A stretch of 35,306 nt of DNA from CAYRWM01 sp964428055 (GTDB lineage Bacteria; Bacillota; Clostridia; Christensenellales; Christensenellaceae). The translations under genes were made by a program, and so were the position numbers. The first letter of the stretch is position 1, and each line of letters opens with the position of its first letter. Location: positions 1 through 35,306 of the forward strand of contig CAYRWM010000020.1 in NCBI GenBank assembly GCA_964428055.1, given 5' to 3'. Shown piece by piece: positions 1-7,749 of the stretch. Below the pieces are notes generated by a model. That model searched no databases and was not told the DNA's origin. It was given only the letters and a program-made list of their open reading frames with translations.

Positions 1-55
1 GATGGTCGCCTGATCAACTGCCAAAATGTGTCTAACATTTTGGGTTCAGTTCACA
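1..55 (-). mobile_element. Probable terminus of an IS3/IS150-type element (partial)
   Basis: Read on the minus strand from position 55, the sequence TGTGAACTGAACCCAAAATG followed by TTAGACA resembles the terminal inverted repeat typical of IS150-group IS3 elements. The element would extend off the left edge of the window. Within it CCAAAATGT (21-29) and ACATTTTGG (35-43) form a 9-bp stem with a 5-nt loop, and AACTG/CAGTT extend it after a small bulge. No transposase code is visible in so short a piece. A terminator for the minus-strand gene at 85 is the alternative, but no T-run follows the stem. Confidence 0.3.
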
Positions 56-84
56 AGGCAGTCCTTCATTTTTCATAAAGGTTT

Positions 85-690
85 TCAGAATGTCCCGTTT
101 ATAATGCTGGCCACGATGTCAACGGTGTTGTCTATCCCAAGTTTGCCCGTATTGATGCATATGTCGTAGGAGTTTCTGGCCCCCCACTTTTTATCGGTGT
201 AGTACTCATAATACTGGGCGCGCTGCTTGTCCTCTTTCAATATGCGCTTTTTTGCTTCTTTTTCGTTAAGACCGTATACCCGCATGACGCGCTCGATCCT
301 TTTGTCCATGTCTGCATATATGAAAATGTTGAGGACATTCTCCCTTTCGCTGAGTATATAGTCGGCACATCGCCCGATTATTATGCAGTTCTCCCTTTCG
401 GCGATATTCTGAATGGTCGAGAACTGTGCTATATATGCTTTCATTGAAGGGGAATTGAAGTCGACCTGAGCTGTGGAAGCCGTGACGATGGAGGACATGG
501 GGAAAACACCCGGAGACCTTTCGTCCATGGATTCGATATACTTTTCCTGAAGACCGCTCGCCTCGGAGATCTCCTTTAAGAGTTCCTTGCCGTAACACTT
601 GATGCCGAGTTTTTCAGCGAGTTTCTCGCCCGTTTCTCTTCCGCCGCTTCCGAATTCGCGGCCGATGGTTATAACAAAAGATTTCTTCAT
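85..690 (-). CDS. Cytidylate kinase-like family protein
   Basis: This 201-aa protein belongs to the cytidylate-kinase-like P-loop family common in Clostridia (AAA_33/Cytidylate_kin2 type). The nucleotide-binding start is clear: ITIGREFGSGGRETG near residues 7-21, a glycine-rich loop of the GREFGSGG type. Downstream, IIIGRCADYIL and the arginine-rich RIERVMRVYGLNEKEAKKRI segment (LID-like) fit the fold, and the length is normal. The start at 690 is chosen because GAGGGGG lies a suitable distance upstream; a longer reading to 759 has no ribosome site. Family members are presumed to phosphorylate a nucleoside monophosphate or related small molecule, but the substrate is not established, so cmk is not assigned. 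It is transcribed alone, divergently from the DUF4867 gene. Confidence 0.85.
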   Translation of the reverse strand: MKKSFVITIGREFGSGGRETGEKLAEKLGIKCYGKELLKEISEASGLQEKYIESMDERSPGVFPMSSIVTASTAQVDFNSPSMKAYIAQFSTIQNIAERENCIIIGRCADYILSERENVLNIFIYADMDKRIERVMRVYGLNEKEAKKRILKEDKQRAQYYEYYTDKKWGARNSYDICINTGKLGIDNTVDIVASIINGTF

Positions 691-724
691 TGCTAAAACC
701 CCCTCAAAAAGATGATACACATAA

Positions 725-754
725 ATTATACTATCAAAAAAAGCAATTTTACAA
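725..754 (-). promoter_or_regulatory. Sigma-A type promoter for the cytidylate-kinase-like gene
   Basis: On the minus strand TTGTAA (749-754) and TATAAT (725-730) are separated by 18 nt, about 35 nt upstream of the chosen start at 690. The -10 box is a consensus match, the -35 box a weaker one. Confidence 0.5.
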
Positions 755-870
755 TACAAGTATGTGTTTAAGATGCCTTTTCCGTAAAGGTAACAGATGA
801 TATAATATATACGGATAATATCTTATCGGAATTCACTTATGGATATATTACATATTTCGGAGGTTAAAGC

Positions 871-1500
871 ATGGAGATACTCAGTCTTGAAAGCAAGGAA
901 TTCAAAAAGTACGGCAAAGTCATAGAGGGATACGATTTTACTGAGCTGCTGGATGTGCTCAGAAAGGAAACCGAAAAGCCGGACGATCATGTCATATATT
1001 TCCCCGGTAACGATGCTCTCGAAGCAACGGCTGTCGCAAAGGAGATAGAAACAAATACATACGGCGGAATGCCCATCCAGATCGGTTTCTGCAACGGAAC
1101 TAACTCGAAACTCAACTGTCTCGAGTACCACAGGGATACAGAGATCAATATAGCGGATGACGACATGGTCCTTATGCTTGCCACCATGAGCGATCTTGAA
1201 GATGACTACACGATGGACACCTCCAAAGTAAAGGCGTTCGCGGTCCCGAAGGGAACAGCTGTCCAGGTGTATGAGACGACTCTGCACTATGCTCCCGCCA
1301 GAAAAGAAGGCGGTTTCCGGGTAATAGTCGTTCTGCCCAAGGGAACGAACACTGAAAAGCCCGAAATAGAGATAAAGAATCAGGAAGACAGGATGATGAC
1401 CGCATGCAACAAATGGCTGATAGCTCATCCGGATACAGCGGAAGCCGCATCAGGCGCATTTGTCGGTCTTAAAGGCAAGAACCTCGATCTTGCAGAATGA
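871..1500 (+). CDS. DUF4867 family protein
   Basis: This 209-aa protein matches the DUF4867 family by overall pattern, including the GGMPIQIGFCNGTNSKLNCLEYH stretch (residues about 65-87), the acidic DDMVLMLATM segment and the LHYAPARKEGGFRVIVVLPKGTN region. The family has a cupin-like, ureidoglycolate-lyase-like look (HisxxGlu-type strands and a late LHYAP motif) and is generally suspected to bind a sugar acid or similar small molecule; no reaction is established. The start follows a clear GGAGG at about 859. It stands alone, with a TATAAT-like box at 801-806 and a terminator directly behind it. Confidence 0.75.
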   Translation: MEILSLESKEFKKYGKVIEGYDFTELLDVLRKETEKPDDHVIYFPGNDALEATAVAKEIETNTYGGMPIQIGFCNGTNSKLNCLEYHRDTEINIADDDMVLMLATMSDLEDDYTMDTSKVKAFAVPKGTAVQVYETTLHYAPARKEGGFRVIVVLPKGTNTEKPEIEIKNQEDRMMTACNKWLIAHPDTAEAASGAFVGLKGKNLDLAE

Positions 1501-1521
1501 TCTTAAAAGCTACAAAAGATA

Positions 1522-1560
1522 CAGCAAAAAGCCGCTTTATATAAAGCAGCTTTTTTGCTG
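1522..1560 (+). terminator. Rho-independent terminator after the DUF4867 gene
   Basis: A long, nearly symmetrical hairpin (AGCAAAAAGC/GCTTTTTTGCT outer arms, GCTTTA/TAAAGC inner arms) ends in a T-run inside its 3' arm. It lies 22 nt after the DUF4867 stop codon and could terminate in both directions. Confidence 0.7.
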
Positions 1561-1576
1561 TTAAGGAGGATGTAAC

Positions 1577-2962
1577 ATGTCAATCCTTGCTGCGTTTATG
1601 GTCCCGCACCCGCCCATGATCGTGCCTGAAGTCGGGAAGGGGAGCGAGGCACAGATAACTGAGACAACGGAAGCGTACGAGAGGGTCGCTGACGAAGTGG
1701 CGGCTCTTAAGCCTGACACGTTGATAATAACCAGTCCGCATTCCGTTATGTATGCGGACTACTTTCACATATCTCCCGGCTCTGGAGCGGCGGGCACGTT
1801 CAGCCGGTTCCGTGCCCCGGGGGCCGCTTTTTCTGAACAGTATGATACGGAACTTGTGAAAAGTATCTGCGGACTTGCGGATGAGGAAGGATTCCCGGCG
1901 GGCACACTCGGCGAGAGGGATCCCGAGCTCGATCATGCGACGATGGTCCCGCTTTGGTTCATCCGGAAAAAGTACAACGGAGGAAAGATCGTGCGCATAG
2001 GTCTTTCCGGTCTTTCCCTGGCCAAGCACTATCATTTCGGACAGCTCATCGCGAAAGCGGTTTCGGACACCGGGAAAAGAGCGGTTTTCATTGCCAGCGG
2101 CGATCTCTCGCATAAACTGAAGGAATACGGTCCGTACGGGTTTGCCGATGAAGGTCCCGAATACGACAAAAGGATAATGGATGCTGCGGGAAGGGCCGCG
2201 TTCGGTGAAATGCTCGAATTCGACGAGTCTTTCTGTGAAAAGGCTGCGGAATGCGGGCACAGGTCTTTTGTCATAATGGCCGGCGCGCTGGACGGTCTCA
2301 GCGTTAAGGCGACTGTACTGTCCCATCAGGATGTGACCGGCGTGGGATACGGGATATGCACCTTCTATCCTGAAGGCGAAGATCCGGGAAGACATTTTCT
2401 GAAAGCATATAAGGAAAAAACGGAGCGCGAGTGTTCTGAAAAAGAGGAAAAAAGCGATGCGTACGTCAGGCTCGCGAGAGCCTCGGTGGAAGCCTGGGTC
2501 AGGGAGCACAGATGTATTCCCGTGCCCGAAGGACTCCCTGAGGAGATGCTGACGAAACGCGCGGGTGCGTTTGTCTCCCTTCACAGGAACGGACGTCTGC
2601 GCGGTTGCATAGGAACGATAACGGCGGTGCGCGAAAGCGTTGCGGAAGAGATTATCGAGAACGCGATAAGCGCGTGTTCCCGAGACCCCCGTTTTTCGCC
2701 TGTTTCCCCGGAAGAACTTAACAGTCTGGAGATCAGCGTGGATGTTCTGGGCGAGACCGAGCCCATCGATTCGCCCGACCAGCTTGACGTAAAGCGCTAC
2801 GGAGTTATAGTCAGCCACGGATACAAGCGCGGGCTGCTGCTCCCGAACCTGGACGGCGTGGATACCGTGGAATACCAGATCGACATCGCACGGCAGAAAG
2901 CAGGTATCCGCGAGGATGAGCCTTACAGTCTGGAACGTTTTGAAGTGGTGCGGCATCACTGA
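1577..2962 (+). CDS. amrA: AmmeMemoRadiSam system protein: Memo/LigB-like domain fused to AMMECR1
   Basis: The 461-aa protein has two domains. Residues 1 to about 270 form a class III extradiol dioxygenase (LigB)-like domain of the Memo superfamily; probable metal-binding histidines lie in MVPHPPMIVPEVG, TSPHSVMYADYFH, ELDHATMVPLWF and ASGDLSHKL. Residues about 285-461 are an AMMECR1 domain with its hallmark LRGCIGT motif. In many bacteria these are separate genes; here one polypeptide carries both. The start has a good site (AAGGAGG, 1564-1570). The radical SAM partner begins 11 nt downstream, so the pair is co-transcribed. The family name comes from AMMECR1, Memo and radical SAM occurring together; I know of no confidently assigned reaction for this bacterial fusion. 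Confidence 0.88.
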   Translation: MSILAAFMVPHPPMIVPEVGKGSEAQITETTEAYERVADEVAALKPDTLIITSPHSVMYADYFHISPGSGAAGTFSRFRAPGAAFSEQYDTELVKSICGLADEEGFPAGTLGERDPELDHATMVPLWFIRKKYNGGKIVRIGLSGLSLAKHYHFGQLIAKAVSDTGKRAVFIASGDLSHKLKEYGPYGFADEGPEYDKRIMDAAGRAAFGEMLEFDESFCEKAAECGHRSFVIMAGALDGLSVKATVLSHQDVTGVGYGICTFYPEGEDPGRHFLKAYKEKTERECSEKEEKSDAYVRLARASVEAWVREHRCIPVPEGLPEEMLTKRAGAFVSLHRNGRLRGCIGTITAVRESVAEEIIENAISACSRDPRFSPVSPEELNSLEISVDVLGETEPIDSPDQLDVKRYGVIVSHGYKRGLLLPNLDGVDTVEYQIDIARQKAGIREDEPYSLERFEVVRHH

Positions 2963-2973
2963 GGTTAAGGAAA

Positions 2974-3822
2974 ATGGCTAAGTGCGGAGTTTGCTTCAGA
3001 CACTGTGATATAAAGGAAGGACAGCTCGGCTTCTGCGGCGGAAGGACGGTCGCTGACGGCCGGGTCACTGCGTACAATTACGGCAGGATATCATCGATCG
3101 CGCTGGATCCGATCGAGAAAAAACCGCTTAAAAGGTTTTTCCCGGGCAGCATGATCCTGTCCGTCGGGAGTTTCGGATGCAATCTCAGGTGTCCGTTCTG
3201 TCAGAACAGCGAGATATCCTGGTCCGAGCAGGCCAGAAGATATGCGAAGAGCGCAGATATTATAAGCCCCGAATCGCTGACTGAGCTGGCGGAGAGTGCA
3301 AGGACAAAGGGCAATATAGGCCTGGCGTATACCTACAATGAACCGCTCATAGGATATGAATTTGTCCGGGATACGGCGGTGCTCGCTAGGCAAAAAGGTC
3401 TTAAGAATATAATGGTCACAAACGGGACGGCCGAACTGTCGGTGCTGGAGGAGCTAAGGTCATGTATCGATGCGATGAACATCGATCTCAAAGGGTTTAC
3501 CGACCGGTATTACAGTGATGTTCTGGGCGGCGACCGTCATCAGGTCATGGCGTTCATAGAGGAAGCTGTAAAGACATGCCACATAGAACTGACGGCGCTG
3601 ATCGTTCCCGGAGAAAACGACAGCGAGGATGAGATAAGGTCGATGTCCCGTTGGATAAGCCGGCTGAAAAACCCTGACGGCAGTGGCGTTCCTCTTCACA
3701 TCACACGTTTCTTCCCCAGATTTCACATGCAGGACAGAGAAGCGACTGACGTTTCCCGGATATACCGTCTTGCGGACATCGCGAGGGAAGCTCTTGAATA
3801 TGTTTATACGGGAAACTGCTGA
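2974..3822 (+). CDS. amrS: AmmeMemoRadiSam system radical SAM enzyme
   Basis: This 282-aa enzyme carries the radical SAM cluster motif C69-NLR-C73-PF-C76, which binds a [4Fe-4S] cluster and S-adenosylmethionine. The N-terminus has extra cysteines (C4, C7, C11, C21), typical of AmrS and suggestive of a second metal site. GNIGLAYTYNEPLIGYEF and MVTNGTAE match conserved strands of the PflA-like TIM-barrel subgroup. It follows the Memo/AMMECR1 fusion by 11 nt. The family sits next to AMMECR1 and Memo proteins in many archaea and bacteria, which implies a joint modification reaction; substrate unknown. Confidence 0.9.
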   Translation: MAKCGVCFRHCDIKEGQLGFCGGRTVADGRVTAYNYGRISSIALDPIEKKPLKRFFPGSMILSVGSFGCNLRCPFCQNSEISWSEQARRYAKSADIISPESLTELAESARTKGNIGLAYTYNEPLIGYEFVRDTAVLARQKGLKNIMVTNGTAELSVLEELRSCIDAMNIDLKGFTDRYYSDVLGGDRHQVMAFIEEAVKTCHIELTALIVPGENDSEDEIRSMSRWISRLKNPDGSGVPLHITRFFPRFHMQDREATDVSRIYRLADIAREALEYVYTGNC

Positions 3823-3912
3823 ACAAAACAAATAGCAGACAGAAAACGCCAAAAACACCTTTTGGGTTTTGTTTGTATGCTTATTATTCTGCCTGTTTGC
3901 GTTAAGGAATTC

Positions 3913-4107
3913 TTATATTCCCAGAATTTGTTTTTTCTTTATATCATATTCTTCTTGCGTGATTGCACCGATATCGAGCAGTTCTTTTAGCTGTTTGATT
4001 TCCGCATACGGATTATTAATTGAGTGGTTGGGTTTAGTTGTTGCTGTTGTAACAGGCGGGTTCTTCTGTCCCATAAATATACACGAGCAGGTCATATAGC
4101 TGTTCAA
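3913..4107 (-). pseudogene. SHOCT-domain fragment, probable detached C-terminus of the upstream gene
   Basis: The last 31 residues, from NPYAEIKQLKELLD to the stop, form a clear SHOCT domain, a short helix-turn-helix-like C-terminal module seen on many bacterial zinc-ribbon and membrane proteins. It lies one base out of frame with the zinc-ribbon gene just upstream (4130-4639). SHOCT domains normally end a larger protein, so I read this as the severed tail of that gene rather than an independent 64-aa gene. The ATG at 4107 has no convincing ribosome site, and the residues before MGQKN look like out-of-frame translation. Confidence 0.55.
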
Positions 4108-4129
4108 TCATTGATATGCGTTTCTTATA

Positions 4130-4639
4130 TTAATCCGCTTGAGTATTTGTTTCTCCTCTGTAAACCGGAATCACTATTTTAGGACAGTCTATATCATCTA
4201 TCAGTAGTTGCAAGTCAATCGAGTAGATGCTTTTACTCATTGTTCTCGCGCTGGAAGCACCCATGGCAGCGCCGAGTCCGCCCAAAAGCAAACCTCCTGC
4301 AAGAGTTGCCCCAGCATTGCTGCTCATAACTGTGGCTCCATCCTCCATAAGTTGCACTGATTTCAGTTTTGCATAATCGAACAAACGATATGCAACAAAC
4401 ATGCTTTTCTTGTCATTTGGCTGAAAGCTTAAGGCAAATTGTTTTTTTGTGTCATCTACTCTTAGTTCTATAAAGTTGTCAAATCCGGCGGTTTTTAGCT
4501 TCAAAGAAACTGATTTTTCAGGTGTAATGGGTAGTTCCTCATCTGCTTTTTTAACCACACAGCTGAAACAGGTGTGGTTAAGATCTGCAATCTCAAATAA
4601 TCCCAGTTTCTTTCCGCATAATCTGCAATATTTTGCCAA
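4130..4639 (-). CDS. Zinc-ribbon protein with glycine-rich segment, probably truncated
   Basis: This 169-aa protein starts with a zinc ribbon (C5-x2-C8 and C24-x2-C27), continues with a beta-rich middle and has a glycine-zipper-like, possibly membrane-inserting segment (GATLAGGLLLGGLGAAMG, about residues 110-127). Proteins of this kind in Firmicutes usually end in a SHOCT domain. Here the frame stops at TAA (4130) just before sequence that would read YKKRISMIEQLYDLLVYI in the same frame, the helix expected before the SHOCT tail at 3913. It is therefore likely an interrupted gene. The function of the family is unknown. AAGGGA precedes the start. Confidence 0.6.
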   Translation of the reverse strand: MAKYCRLCGKKLGLFEIADLNHTCFSCVVKKADEELPITPEKSVSLKLKTAGFDNFIELRVDDTKKQFALSFQPNDKKSMFVAYRLFDYAKLKSVQLMEDGATVMSSNAGATLAGGLLLGGLGAAMGASSARTMSKSIYSIDLQLLIDDIDCPKIVIPVYRGETNTQAD

Positions 4640-4878
4640 AAAATCCCTTCCCCCTCTGTTCTAGTATCTTTGCTTTAGTTGGTTGCGGGAAAGCAACCTA
4701 ATTATTCAATTATTAATAATATTATATTAAAGGAAAAAGGTGTTATCAACAAACTTGCTTATGGAGAATTATATTGCTTTTGCAAAAGCAGACTGATAGA
4801 ATAAAAGCATAATTAGAGCAATTTACTATAGTTTGAGTTCGCTTTACTATATACAATTAAAACGGGATGGATCATATT

Positions 4879-7125
4879 ATGAAAAGAAAGTACAAAAAAG
4901 CAATGTGTTGCTTCGTAGCAATTTTATTATGCATTACTTTCTTGCCTACAATAAGTACTGCATATGCTATCGGAGATGAAGCGGAATCAACACCTGTTGA
5001 GTCAGTTGATTTCGATACTGAATCCATAACAGTTAAACTGGGAGATGAATTCTCTGTTGTTGTCTCAATAACCCCGGAAAATGCTACCAACAAAGGCCTG
5101 CTTTTTAATTCCTCAGAACCAAGTATAGTTGCAGTTAATGATTTTGGAAATTGCATCGCCTTGTCAGTAGGCGAGGCTACAATCACAGTCGCTTCATCAG
5201 AAAACAATGAGATATGTGATTCTTTGAGTGTTATTGTTGAGGATGCTAATAGTCCTGTTGGCAATGAATCATTCAGCATTACATATGTGCTGAACGGGGG
5301 CACTAATAACGAGATCAATCCTGTTTCTTATGATGCTAATACAGATGTAATAACTCTTGCTGAGCCTATAAGACCAGGATACTTTTTTAGCGGTTGGTTT
5401 TTAGACGAGTCATTTGAACAGCAAATAACAACAATAGAGGACATGTCCGGTGATTTAGTCTTATATGCCAAGTGGGAACCATATGAATACACCATTAAGT
5501 TTGATTCAAACGGGGGCACTGGAACCATGCCCGCGCTTTCTGGATGCAAGTATGACGTAGCATATGCTCTTACAGAAAATGCTTTCAAGCGAACGGGATA
5601 TGCGTTTTGTGGTTGGAATACAAAAAAAGATGGATCTGGAACAAACTATTCAGATAAGACTTCAGTGAAGAATCTTACTGCAACAAATGAAGGAACAGTA
5701 ATACTATATGCAAAGTGGACACCCTACGCCTACACCATTAAGTTCAATGCTAATGGCGGGTCGGGTACTATGTCCGCATTGACCGGCCGAAAATATGGTA
5801 CTGCATATACGCTCACGGCAAATGCATTCAATCGCACAGGATATGCCTTTGATGGCTGGAATACAAAATCGGACGGGTCCGGTACCAGTTATGCAAACAA
5901 GGATTCTGTGAAGAATCTCACGGCTACAAATAACGGAACCGTAACGCTGTATGCGAAATGGAAGCCAAACACTTATACCATCAAGTTCAATGCTAACGGT
6001 GGAACAGGAACTATGTCTGCTTTGACCGGCCGTAAGTATGGCACAGCATACACTCTTACGGCTAACGCTTTTAAGCGAACCGGATATAAGTTTGCCGGAT
6101 GGAACACAAAAGCTGACAAGTCTGGTAGTAATTATGCAAATAAAGCTAGCGTAAAGAATCTCACAACTAAAAACGGAGGAACGATTACGCTATATGCCAA
6201 GTGGACTCCAAATACCTATACTATAAAATTCAGTGCGAACGGCGGGACGGGGACAATGTCCGCACTTACCAGTCGTAAATACGGCACAGCATACACGCTC
6301 ACCGCAAATGCGTTCAAGCGCACCGGATACACCTTTAACGGCTGGAATACGAAGGCAGGCGGATCCGGAATAAACTATGCAAACAAGGCTTCTGTGAAGA
6401 ATCTCACGGCTACAAATAACGGAACCGTAACGCTGTATGCGAAATGGAAGCCAAACACTTATACCATCAAGTTCAATGCTAACGGTGGAACAGGAACTAT
6501 GTCTGCTTTGACCAACCGTAAGTACGGGGCTTCATATACGCTGACAGCAAATGCGTTTAAGAGAACAAATTATTCGTTTCTTGGATGGACTATAAACAAA
6601 AACGGTTCAGGCACGCTCTATAAAAACAAGGCCAGTATAAAAAATCTTACGGCAACCAATAAAGGAACAGTGACGCTGTATGCACAATGGGGTAAAACTA
6701 CTGAATTAAACAATGCAATTAAAACAGCAAAGAATTACCTTTCATTTATGGCTTTTTCAAAGGAAGGGCTTATCAATCAACTGAAATACGAGAAGTATCC
6801 TGCGAATATAGCTAAGATAGCAGTAGACAGAGTGGGGGCGAACTGGAATAGCCAGGCGTTAAAGTGCGCAAAAGAGTACCTTAATTATTCGGCTTTTTCA
6901 AAATCTGGCTTAAAAAAGCAGTTAATATTTGAAAAGTTTACAGATGCGCAAGCAACTTATGCGGTAAACAATTGCGGTGCGAACTGGAATACTCAAGCTA
7001 AAAAAACAGCTGCATCATATTTAAGATATTCTAGTTATTCGCATGCACGTTTAGTTGATCAGCTGATATATGAAGGGTTTACCAAAGCGCAAGCCGAATA
7101 TGGTGTTAAAGCAAACGGTTTATAA
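4879..7125 (+). CDS. Secreted repeat protein: Big2, six InlB-type repeats, three Ltp-like repeats
   Basis: This protein of about 748 aa is a modular exported surface protein. It begins with a signal peptide (MKRKYKK, a hydrophobic core, then cleavage near TAYA), followed by a bacterial Ig-like Big2 domain (about residues 38-125). Then come six InlB B-type (Listeria-Bacteroides) repeats: one divergent copy and five of 81 residues, each with GGTGTM, an RTGY..xGWNTK motif and an ending such as VTLYAKW. The last 140 residues hold three repeats of about 48 aa ending in GANWN(S/T)QA, like the Ltp/host-cell-surface lipoprotein family (PF07553 type). No LPXTG anchor or lipobox is visible. The ATG at 4867 is possible, but 4879 gives a better spaced start and a cleaner signal peptide. 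Likely roles are adhesion or phage exclusion; neither is shown. Confidence 0.8.
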   Translation: MKRKYKKAMCCFVAILLCITFLPTISTAYAIGDEAESTPVESVDFDTESITVKLGDEFSVVVSITPENATNKGLLFNSSEPSIVAVNDFGNCIALSVGEATITVASSENNEICDSLSVIVEDANSPVGNESFSITYVLNGGTNNEINPVSYDANTDVITLAEPIRPGYFFSGWFLDESFEQQITTIEDMSGDLVLYAKWEPYEYTIKFDSNGGTGTMPALSGCKYDVAYALTENAFKRTGYAFCGWNTKKDGSGTNYSDKTSVKNLTATNEGTVILYAKWTPYAYTIKFNANGGSGTMSALTGRKYGTAYTLTANAFNRTGYAFDGWNTKSDGSGTSYANKDSVKNLTATNNGTVTLYAKWKPNTYTIKFNANGGTGTMSALTGRKYGTAYTLTANAFKRTGYKFAGWNTKADKSGSNYANKASVKNLTTKNGGTITLYAKWTPNTYTIKFSANGGTGTMSALTSRKYGTAYTLTANAFKRTGYTFNGWNTKAGGSGINYANKASVKNLTATNNGTVTLYAKWKPNTYTIKFNANGGTGTMSALTNRKYGASYTLTANAFKRTNYSFLGWTINKNGSGTLYKNKASIKNLTATNKGTVTLYAQWGKTTELNNAIKTAKNYLSFMAFSKEGLINQLKYEKYPANIAKIAVDRVGANWNSQALKCAKEYLNYSAFSKSGLKKQLIFEKFTDAQATYAVNNCGANWNTQAKKTAASYLRYSSYSHARLVDQLIYEGFTKAQAEYGVKANGL
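5904..6027 (+). repeat. 124-bp perfect direct repeat, copy 1, inside the InlB-repeat gene
   Basis: Positions 5904-6027 are identical at nucleotide level to 6390-6513. The offset is 486 bp, exactly two 81-codon repeats. Other repeat copies in the gene differ at many synonymous sites, so this pair records a recent duplication or gene conversion. Confidence 0.85.
6390..6513 (+). repeat. 124-bp perfect direct repeat, copy 2
   Basis: Second copy of the 124-bp identical block at 5904-6027; it spans the junction between the fifth and sixth InlB-type repeats. Recombination between the two copies would delete or add two repeats in frame. Confidence 0.85.
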
Positions 7126-7183
7126 AAATACTGTTCGGTCTTTAATGTAAGGCAGATAGTTTCTTGCAAGACAATTTACCAAT

Positions 7184-7214
7184 AAAGCCACTGAACCAGT
7201 TTCAGGGCTTTTTT
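7184..7214 (+). terminator. Rho-independent terminator after the repeat-protein gene
   Basis: AAAGCC-A-CTGAA pairs with TTCAG-GGCTTT around a short loop, followed by further Ts, 59 nt after the stop codon. Confidence 0.7.
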
Positions 7215-7593
7215 GGTTGCGCAATTTCACATTAATGCAGTGAACTAACAATTTTATGCGCATTTTTATCAAGACACTAGATCCTTATAAGTGATATAAA
7301 AGAGATATAGCGGCGAATTTTAAAAAGTTGAGCATAAATTGATATTAATCTCAAAAGCATATTTGTCAGTCAAAAAAAGCATAACATAGTTATTCTTTTT
7401 ATTTGACGGAGACAGAACAGTTCTTAAGGTAAGTTTTTACTCAAAGGTTCGATTATTGCGTTTCAAACAGAATAATGACTGTTTTTTGTTATCATTTAGT
7501 AAAAGTACACCAGGAGGTATGAGCTGCTATTTTATTACTTTCTTTTTATGTATAGGGTTTTGGTTTTGCCCTGTGCAATAAAACAACATATCA
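7215..7593. other. AT-rich intergenic stretch without a supported gene
   Basis: About 380 bases with no convincing coding region on either strand. An AGGAGG at 7512-7517 is followed after a single base by an ATG opening a 20-codon hydrophobic frame (7519-7581); the spacing is too short for normal initiation, so it is not called. Confidence 0.6.
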
Positions 7594-7623
7594 TTGAATA
7601 CCATAAAAGTAATATAGTATACT
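7594..7623 (+). promoter_or_regulatory. Candidate sigma-A promoter for the hybrid sensor kinase
   Basis: TTGAAT (7594-7599), an 18-nt spacer and TATACT (7618-7623). Transcription would begin near 7630, giving a leader of about 120 nt before the ATG at 7750. Confidence 0.45.
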
Positions 7624-7641
7624 CATAGCATATGGTTTAAG

Positions 7642-7735
7642 CAGACAGGGCCTCTGTCTGTGTGAAACCGCCGGGTCGCCAGAGCCGGCCATGACCGAAA
7701 ACACGTCTGGACCTTTTTCCGGGCAGCAATATAAC
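7642..7735 (+). promoter_or_regulatory. GC-rich structured 5' leader of the sensor-kinase gene
   Basis: After AT-rich sequence the leader turns sharply GC-rich and foldable. CAGACAG (7642-7648) pairs with CTGTCTG (7654-7660) over a 5-nt loop, and GCCGG (7670-7674) can pair with a CCGGC at about 7684-7688. A later GTCTGG near 7705 could compete for the first arm, so alternative folds are possible. I do not recognise a known riboswitch class; it does not fit the c-di-GMP-I consensus. A GAGGAG ribosome site lies just before the start codon. Confidence 0.35.
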
Positions 7736-7749
7736 GAGGAGCCGTAAAT

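Noticed and set aside
1580..2959. 459-aa minus-strand open frame opposite the Memo/AMMECR1 gene
   Set aside because: It mirrors the real gene in a GC-rich, codon-biased region; it shows no known domain and no ribosome site.
3869..4099. 76-aa plus-strand frame rich in Phe/Ser/Cys
   Set aside because: It is opposite the SHOCT fragment, has no ribosome site and reads like an antisense shadow.
4775..4788. GCTTTTGCAAAAGC palindrome upstream of the repeat-protein gene
   Set aside because: A short AT-rich palindrome without a repeated partner or promoter context; likely chance.
7519..7581. 20-codon hydrophobic frame after AGGAGG
   Set aside because: The ATG is only one base from the AGGAGG, too close for normal initiation, and nothing else supports it.
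7642..7735. c-di-GMP-I riboswitch
   Set aside because: A few bases (CAGGGC, GCCGGGT) recall the consensus, but the conserved internal loops and tetraloop receptor are absent.
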